From assembly GCF_026625785.1 (NCBI RefSeq), contig NZ_CP113063.1:3100001-3164000 (forward strand): a DNA stretch of 64,000 nt, written 5' to 3'. This DNA comes from Gordonia sp. SL306 (GTDB lineage Bacteria; Actinomycetota; Actinomycetes; Mycobacteriales; Mycobacteriaceae). Shown piece after piece: positions 60,094-64,000 of the stretch. Both the position numbers and the translations under genes were made by a program. Under the pieces are notes generated by a model. The model ran no database searches. It was not told where the DNA came from and saw nothing but the letters and a program-made list of their open reading frames with translations. How positions within the stretch are numbered: the stretch's first letter is position 1; each line of letters starts with the position of its first letter.

Positions 60094-60771
60094 ATGTCTG
60101 ATGCCCTGCCACCCGTTGTCGATGATCGAACGTGGCGCGACGCGCTGTCGGATCTGCGAATCCGGGAGAAGGCCGCGACCCGCGAACTCGACGCCATCGC
60201 CGCGCAGCGACGCCGACTGCCCATGGTCGAGATGCCCGACTACACGCTGATCGGGCCGGACGGACCGATCCGGCTGGTCGACATCTTCGCCGGCCGGTCC
60301 CAGCTCATCGTCTACAACCACATGTGGTCGAACGGCGCCGAGTTTCAATGCGGTGGTTGTACGAGCTTCACGGCGCAGTTCACCCGGCTCGACTTCCTGG
60401 ACAACTACGACGCCCGATTCGTGATCGTCACCAACGGGCCGATCGACGAGGCGCTGGCGTACAAGGCGAGAGTCGGCAACGCGATGGAGTGGTACTCGTC
60501 GGCCGAGAGTACGTTCGGCGCCGACGTCGACGCGGCCCCCGGTGAGGGGTTCGGCGTCAATGTGTTCCTCCGCGACGGCGACACCGTCTACCGCACGTGG
60601 CACACGTCGGGCCGTGGGGTGGAACAGCTCTCTCACACGTTCCCGTTGATCGACACCTTGCCGCGAGGTCGTCGCGAGGAATGGCAGGACATGCCCGACG
60701 GTTGGCCGAGGACACCGACCTACTCGGGCTGGCTCGACTCACCCGACTTCGCGCGGCTCTACGGCGAGTGA
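60094..60771 (+). CDS. DUF899 family thioredoxin-like protein
   Basis: A 225-residue DUF899 protein with a thioredoxin-type fold but no CxxC redox pair in the usual position; CGGC occurs in FQCGGCTSFTAQF (about residues 89-92). The N-terminal RIREKAATRELDAIAAQRRRLP and the C-terminal LPRGRREEWQDMPDGWPR are family-typical. Function is unknown; the family is frequent in actinobacteria. AAAGGAA precedes the ATG at 60094. A very long hairpin follows the stop. Confidence 0.84.
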   Translation: MSDALPPVVDDRTWRDALSDLRIREKAATRELDAIAAQRRRLPMVEMPDYTLIGPDGPIRLVDIFAGRSQLIVYNHMWSNGAEFQCGGCTSFTAQFTRLDFLDNYDARFVIVTNGPIDEALAYKARVGNAMEWYSSAESTFGADVDAAPGEGFGVNVFLRDGDTVYRTWHTSGRGVEQLSHTFPLIDTLPRGRREEWQDMPDGWPRTPTYSGWLDSPDFARLYGE

Positions 60772-60774
60772 CCT

Positions 60775-60847
60775 CGCAGCCGCGACGGTTTCCGACATCC
60801 GCGACCCCGAAAACCCGTCGCGGATGTCGGGAACCGTCGCGGCTGCG
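60775..60847. terminator. 31-bp hairpin between the DUF899 and restriction endonuclease genes
   Basis: The left arm (60775-60805, beginning CGCAGCCGCGACGGTT) pairs with the right arm (60817-60847) over 31 bases with a single T/G mismatch, around an 11-base loop (60806-60816). It fills the space between convergent genes and is a clear bidirectional terminator. It is much longer than needed for termination. Confidence 0.85.
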
Positions 60848-61687
60848 TCAGATCAGGCGGCGTAGCGCTGCGAACTCGCGGACGTCGTCGCGGAAGTGAT
60901 CGAGGCTGACCAGCGTGTACATCCCGTCGATCTGACGATCCGCCCACAACTGATGGATACGACGGAGATCGGATTGGCGTGACTTCCAGCCGATGCCGTC
61001 GATCACCGCGAGTACGAGTTGTTTCGGCAGACGCACCTCGGCCATCTCCTCGATCTCGCGGACGGCATCGGTGAGTTTGCTGCCCGTCGAATCGAAACCC
61101 TTTGCCGCGACGACGATGTCGGCTGTCTCGGGGTCGCCGATGATCAGATCCGCCGGCGCGGTGCGGCCGTTGCGACCGGTGAACCGGGAACGGGTGACGT
61201 AGTCGAGGCCGAGATCGTGTGCGATGGCCTCGATCTCGTCCTCGATGTGGCGCCCCGACGCCCCCGCCCGGGTTGCGGTCACCCGACTGCCGGCGCGTGC
61301 CACCAGGATGTCGGCGAAGGTGTAAGTGCGTTCCAGCTGGGTCCGGAGCATGCGCACGAGGTCGAATTCGGTGTCCAGCCACGTGATCAGATCGACCGGC
61401 TGGGAGCGCGCGACGCCGTGCCAGCCCGTGGTGCCGAAGCGGTCCCGCAGTACATTCTTCAACTTCTCCTGCGAGAGCCCGACCGCCAGACCGAGCACCG
61501 GGACGTCGGCGGGGTGGTCACGCACCCAGGCGGCCAGGCCCGCGACGTCGGTGTCGAGCATGTCGCCCAGAGTGCCGGTGGCCTGGATGATGCGTTCGGC
61601 CTCCGGTGTCGACGCGGTCGGATCGACGTGAGAGGTCAACCGGCCCAGCGTCTTCAGATAGTCGTCGAATGATCCCGCGTCACTCAT
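60848..61687 (-). CDS. Putative type II restriction endonuclease (partner of the adjacent N6-adenine methylase)
   Basis: A 279-residue protein downstream of a D12-class DNA methylase on the same strand, the usual order of a type II pair. The C-terminal half contains GRHIEDEIEAIAHDLGL, PADLIIGDPETADIVVAAKGF and DSTGSKLTDAVREIEEM, resembling the PD-(D/E)xK core of DpnII/MboI-type nucleases. The expected (D/E)-x-K reads AAK here, so the acidic residue before the lysine is missing, and it is uncertain if the enzyme cuts. The start is ATG 61687, 20 bases after the methylase stop. Confidence 0.7.
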   Translation of the reverse strand: MSDAGSFDDYLKTLGRLTSHVDPTASTPEAERIIQATGTLGDMLDTDVAGLAAWVRDHPADVPVLGLAVGLSQEKLKNVLRDRFGTTGWHGVARSQPVDLITWLDTEFDLVRMLRTQLERTYTFADILVARAGSRVTATRAGASGRHIEDEIEAIAHDLGLDYVTRSRFTGRNGRTAPADLIIGDPETADIVVAAKGFDSTGSKLTDAVREIEEMAEVRLPKQLVLAVIDGIGWKSRQSDLRRIHQLWADRQIDGMYTLVSLDHFRDDVREFAALRRLI

Positions 61688-61707
61688 CGTGCTGAGGGCA
61701 TCTGTCT

Positions 61708-62790
61708 TCAGTCCCGCCCGATGAACAGGTACTCGCTCACGTCGCGCCGGGTCGCGGCGACGTGGGTGCCGAAGCTGTACTTGTGATCGATGGCCACCAC
61801 CTCCACCGACGGCTTGACCTTGCCGAGCAGGTCGACGATCCGGTCGGCGCCGGGCAGCGCATTGGACGAATACGACAACACGATCGCCCCCGCCGCCTCG
61901 AAGTGCTCGAACGTCCGGACCAGTGCGTCCTCGATGCTGTGCTTGTAAGCGAACGGCGTGTAGCGCTTGGTCAGCTTCTTGGTCTTGGTGTGTTCCATGA
62001 TCGTCATACCGCGCCAGTATGCGCTGAGCCCCTCGAGGAAGTGATACCGCTTGATGTAGTCGTTGTCGTCGGTGGGCGGCGCGTAGGGCGGGTCGAGGTA
62101 GACGAGATCGGGAGCCGTACCAAGGCCGGAGATGTCGAGATCGAAGATGTCGCCGGTGACGCTGCGGTTCGACTGCCCGTTGCTGAACACGGTGGAGTTG
62201 TACTCGTCCACCGCGCGCAGCCGGAAGTGGTCGCGCAACGACATCCGTAGGTCACGGCGTCCGTCGGCATAGCGGGACGAGTCGGTGAAGGTGAACACCC
62301 CGCGTGGCTGCTTGCGCGCGGCCGACAACACGAGCGCGGAGATGGCGAGGTCGCGCCGATATCCGCGCAGCCGGTCGATGTGCGACCACGCCGAGTCGAG
62401 AAAGGCGCGGTCCTCGGCGGAGAAGTAGAGACCGTCGAAGGTGGTCTGGATGAAGTCCCGGTCGTCGGCGGGCGGTCCGCAGATCTCCTCGACGAGGTCG
62501 GGTTCGAGGTGCACGCTCGAGTTGGCGACCGTCGCCCTGGTGATGATGTGCGGGAAGTTCAGGAAATCGTTGCTGATGACCTGGAAACCCTGTCGCTTGA
62601 GGAGGTACGACACCACGCCCGACCCGGAGAAGGCATCGACCGCCGTCGTACCGCCGATCTCGGCGAAGGTCCGTTCGAGGTGGGGAAGGAGCCGGTATTT
62701 GGAACCCATGTACCGCAACCGCGGAAACCGCTGGGCCATCGCGACGACATCCGTCGACACGACGGTCCGGGTGAACTCTGGGCGACTCAC
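61708..62790 (-). CDS. DNA adenine-N6 methyltransferase, D12 class
   Basis: A 360-residue Dam/DpnM-like methylase. The motifs are RLRYMGSKYRLLPHL (N-terminal SAM motif region), VDAFSGSGVVSYLLK (FxGxG-type motif I) and DLVYLDPPYAPPTDDNDYIK (catalytic DPPY). It should methylate adenine in a short recognition sequence and protect DNA from the adjacent endonuclease. The recognition sequence cannot be read from the protein. The GTG at 62790 is used; an ATG at 62739 would remove the first 17 residues. It is divergent from the HIT gene. Confidence 0.88.
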   Translation of the reverse strand: MSRPEFTRTVVSTDVVAMAQRFPRLRYMGSKYRLLPHLERTFAEIGGTTAVDAFSGSGVVSYLLKRQGFQVISNDFLNFPHIITRATVANSSVHLEPDLVEEICGPPADDRDFIQTTFDGLYFSAEDRAFLDSAWSHIDRLRGYRRDLAISALVLSAARKQPRGVFTFTDSSRYADGRRDLRMSLRDHFRLRAVDEYNSTVFSNGQSNRSVTGDIFDLDISGLGTAPDLVYLDPPYAPPTDDNDYIKRYHFLEGLSAYWRGMTIMEHTKTKKLTKRYTPFAYKHSIEDALVRTFEHFEAAGAIVLSYSSNALPGADRIVDLLGKVKPSVEVVAIDHKYSFGTHVAATRRDVSEYLFIGRD

Positions 62791-62871
62791 ACGAAAAGAA
62801 TGTCATGGACCCCCGACAGCCACCGCGACAACACGTCGGGCCGTGACATGTGAGCACCTACACTGACTGCC

Positions 62872-63300
62872 ATGGCATCGGTCTTCAGCATGATCATCAA
62901 CGGAGAACTGCCCGGACGGTTCGTGTGGCAGGACGGTCAGGCCGTCGCATTCCTCACCATCAACCCGGTGACCCCGGGGCACGTGCTGGTCGTGCCCCGC
63001 AAGGAGGTCGACCACTGGGAGCAGATGGACACCGCGTCCTACGCGCACCTCGCCGATGTCTCGCAGAAGATCGGTCGCGCGGTCAAGCAGGCATTCGGGG
63101 TGTCGCGGGTCGGCACGATGATCGCCGGGCTCGAAGTACCGCATGTGCACGTGCACGTCTTCCCGCTCGAGAGCATGGACGCCTTCGACCTCGGTAACGC
63201 GCAGAAGGATCCCGACCCGGCCGAACTCGACGCCGCCGCCGAGAAGATCCGCACGGCCCTGCGTGACACGGGCTACGGCGAGTACGTCGCCGACGCCTGA
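62872..63300 (+). CDS. HIT-family nucleotide-binding protein
   Basis: A 142-residue HIT (histidine triad) protein. The triad is intact in VPHVHVHVFPL, and the N-terminal segment VFSMIINGELPGRFVWQD plus TPGHVLVVPRKEV are typical of the Hint branch. These proteins hydrolyse AMP-N or AMP-O bonds of adenylated compounds. The ATG at 62872 has no strong Shine-Dalgarno sequence. It is convergent with the recQ-type gene, 24 bases apart. Confidence 0.92.
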   Translation: MASVFSMIINGELPGRFVWQDGQAVAFLTINPVTPGHVLVVPRKEVDHWEQMDTASYAHLADVSQKIGRAVKQAFGVSRVGTMIAGLEVPHVHVHVFPLESMDAFDLGNAQKDPDPAELDAAAEKIRTALRDTGYGEYVADA

Positions 63301-63324
63301 GTCCCGCGATGTTACGCCATCGGG

Positions 63325-64000
63325 CTACACCGTCCGGTGGATGAGCAGCGGGAGGACGGTGTCGGCGCCCGTCTCGCGCAGCGCCGCTGCGGCGAGGGTG
63401 ATCGGCCACCCCGACGACGTCTCGTCGACGACCAGTAACACGTTCTGGCCTGCGACGTCGGGCATCTCGCCGAGATGATCACGCCAGTACACGGCCTCGG
63501 TGGCTCCGGTCGCATCGCGTCCGGCGCCGTCTCCGGGCCTCACCGGGACGGTCAGGCGAGGGCGTCGCCCGACCTCGCAGAGGTGATCGGCGACCTTGTC
63601 GGCGAGCACGGTCCCGGTCAGCCGCAGGGACGCGATGACGTCCGGCCGGATACCGCCCTCGCGCACCCACGACGACAACGTCGCCACGGCGGCATCACCG
63701 AGATCTGCCAGCGCCTGCCCGTCACCGCGCCGTGCGGCGGCGAGCAGATCGGTCCATTCCGGGGCGTCGGCGTGCGCCAGAACGCGTCCCGGCTCGGCCG
63801 CAAGACCGGCGGGAATCCGGCCGCGGGTCCCGAATACGCCGCCCGGCCACATCTTTCGCGGTTCCAGAGCCAGCGCCGATCGGCGGAGCGACCCGGTGAT
63901 CGTGCGGACGAGTTCCGGTGACACCTCCGACGACAACGGCTCGGTGAGCTTGCCGCGACACACCGAGCAGCGACCACACGGTTCTGCGGCCGGATCGTCG
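63325..64000 (-). CDS. RecQ-type helicase, C-terminal part with a phosphoribosyltransferase-like domain (gene runs off the right edge)
   Basis: The visible 224 codons are the C-terminal region. At the edge there is a cysteine cluster PCGRCSVCRGKLTE, the RecQ zinc-binding motif. After a helical region the C-terminus contains QNVLLVVDETSSGWPITLAAA, which has the form of a PRPP-binding site (hydrophobic strand, D-E, S-S-G, T), as in ComF-type phosphoribosyltransferases. RecQ-PRTase fusions are known in actinobacteria. The helicase motor domains lie outside the window. RecQ-type enzymes unwind forked and damaged DNA; the role of the PRTase domain is unknown. Confidence 0.8.
   Translation of the reverse strand, partial: DDPAAEPCGRCSVCRGKLTEPLSSEVSPELVRTITGSLRRSALALEPRKMWPGGVFGTRGRIPAGLAAEPGRVLAHADAPEWTDLLAAARRGDGQALADLGDAAVATLSSWVREGGIRPDVIASLRLTGTVLADKVADHLCEVGRRPRLTVPVRPGDGAGRDATGATEAVYWRDHLGEMPDVAGQNVLLVVDETSSGWPITLAAAALRETGADTVLPLLIHRTV

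Noticed and set aside
1-64000. Insertion sequences, prophage or integrative elements
   Set aside because: No transposase, integrase, phage structural gene, or tRNA-end duplication was found; the 3' end of tRNA-Thr at 52076 is not repeated in the window as far as I can see.

Overview
The window is GC-rich, densely packed chromosomal DNA from a mycolate-forming actinobacterium of the order Mycobacteriales. Gordonia or a close relative is my best guess, inferred from gene content and layout and not from a database search. No plasmid backbone, insertion sequence, prophage or CRISPR array is visible. The strongest taxonomic evidence is a stretch of gene order shared with the Mycobacterium tuberculosis segment Rv0462 to Rv0485 (from memory of that genome): lpdA, an AhpD-like protein, ramB, aceA, fadB2, a TetR gene, a DUF445 gene, an XRE gene, hbhA, a DUF2516 gene, deoC, a DUF2993 gene, a nitrilase, a DUF2505 gene, murB, an L,D-transpeptidase, an SDR gene and an ROK regulator. 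Extra genes are interleaved, including metE-like, benE, purU and a ppk2 remnant.

Layout. 0-6.4 kb: a GntR/NCS1-permease/amidase set, a serine hydrolase lipoprotein and a TetR/old-yellow-enzyme operon. 6.4-10.6 kb: lpdA, an AlkA-like glycosylase, a methyltransferase, an AhpD-like protein and a MaoC hydratase. 10.6-13.6 kb: two tandem secreted lipases. 13.7-18.7 kb: the acetate/fatty-acid block ramB, aceA, fadB2 with recognisable RamB-type and CRP/GlxR-type sites. 18.8-21.1 kb: a MetE homologue lacking three of four zinc ligands. 21.2-30.3 kb: two HbhA-type genes whose transcription units start with nearly the same promoter, a benzoate-type transporter, an orphan WXG100/EspC-like gene and a polyphosphate kinase gene broken by an amber codon. 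30.3-38.3 kb: MerR, hydrolase, a frameshifted murB, DUF2505 pair, nitrilase and envelope proteins. 38.3-44.6 kb: purU, deoC, a flavin reductase/methyltransferase pair opposite an XRE-cupin regulator, and an L,D-transpeptidase. 44.6-52 kb: ROK regulator, transglutaminase, metallopeptidase, a ten-unit 21-bp repeat array, the trehalose genes otsB/otsA with a 53-residue upstream gene, and a ThrE-type exporter. 52-64 kb: tRNA-Thr(UGU), a formylglycine-generating enzyme, an esterase, an SDR, phoP-phoR, a DUF899 protein, a type II restriction-modification pair, a HIT protein and the 3' part of a recQ-type helicase gene.

How it fits together. The central block supports growth on acetate and fatty acids: the glyoxylate shunt (aceA), beta-oxidation (fadB2), lipoamide dehydrogenase (lpdA), secreted lipases and their regulators. 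The envelope is a second theme: murB, L,D-transpeptidase, HbhA proteins, a DUF2993 protein, trehalose synthesis and PhoPR. The observations most worth following up are the MetE homologue without zinc ligands, the two disrupted housekeeping genes, the shared hbhA promoter, the inverted 21-bp repeat array and the restriction enzyme with an altered active-site motif.
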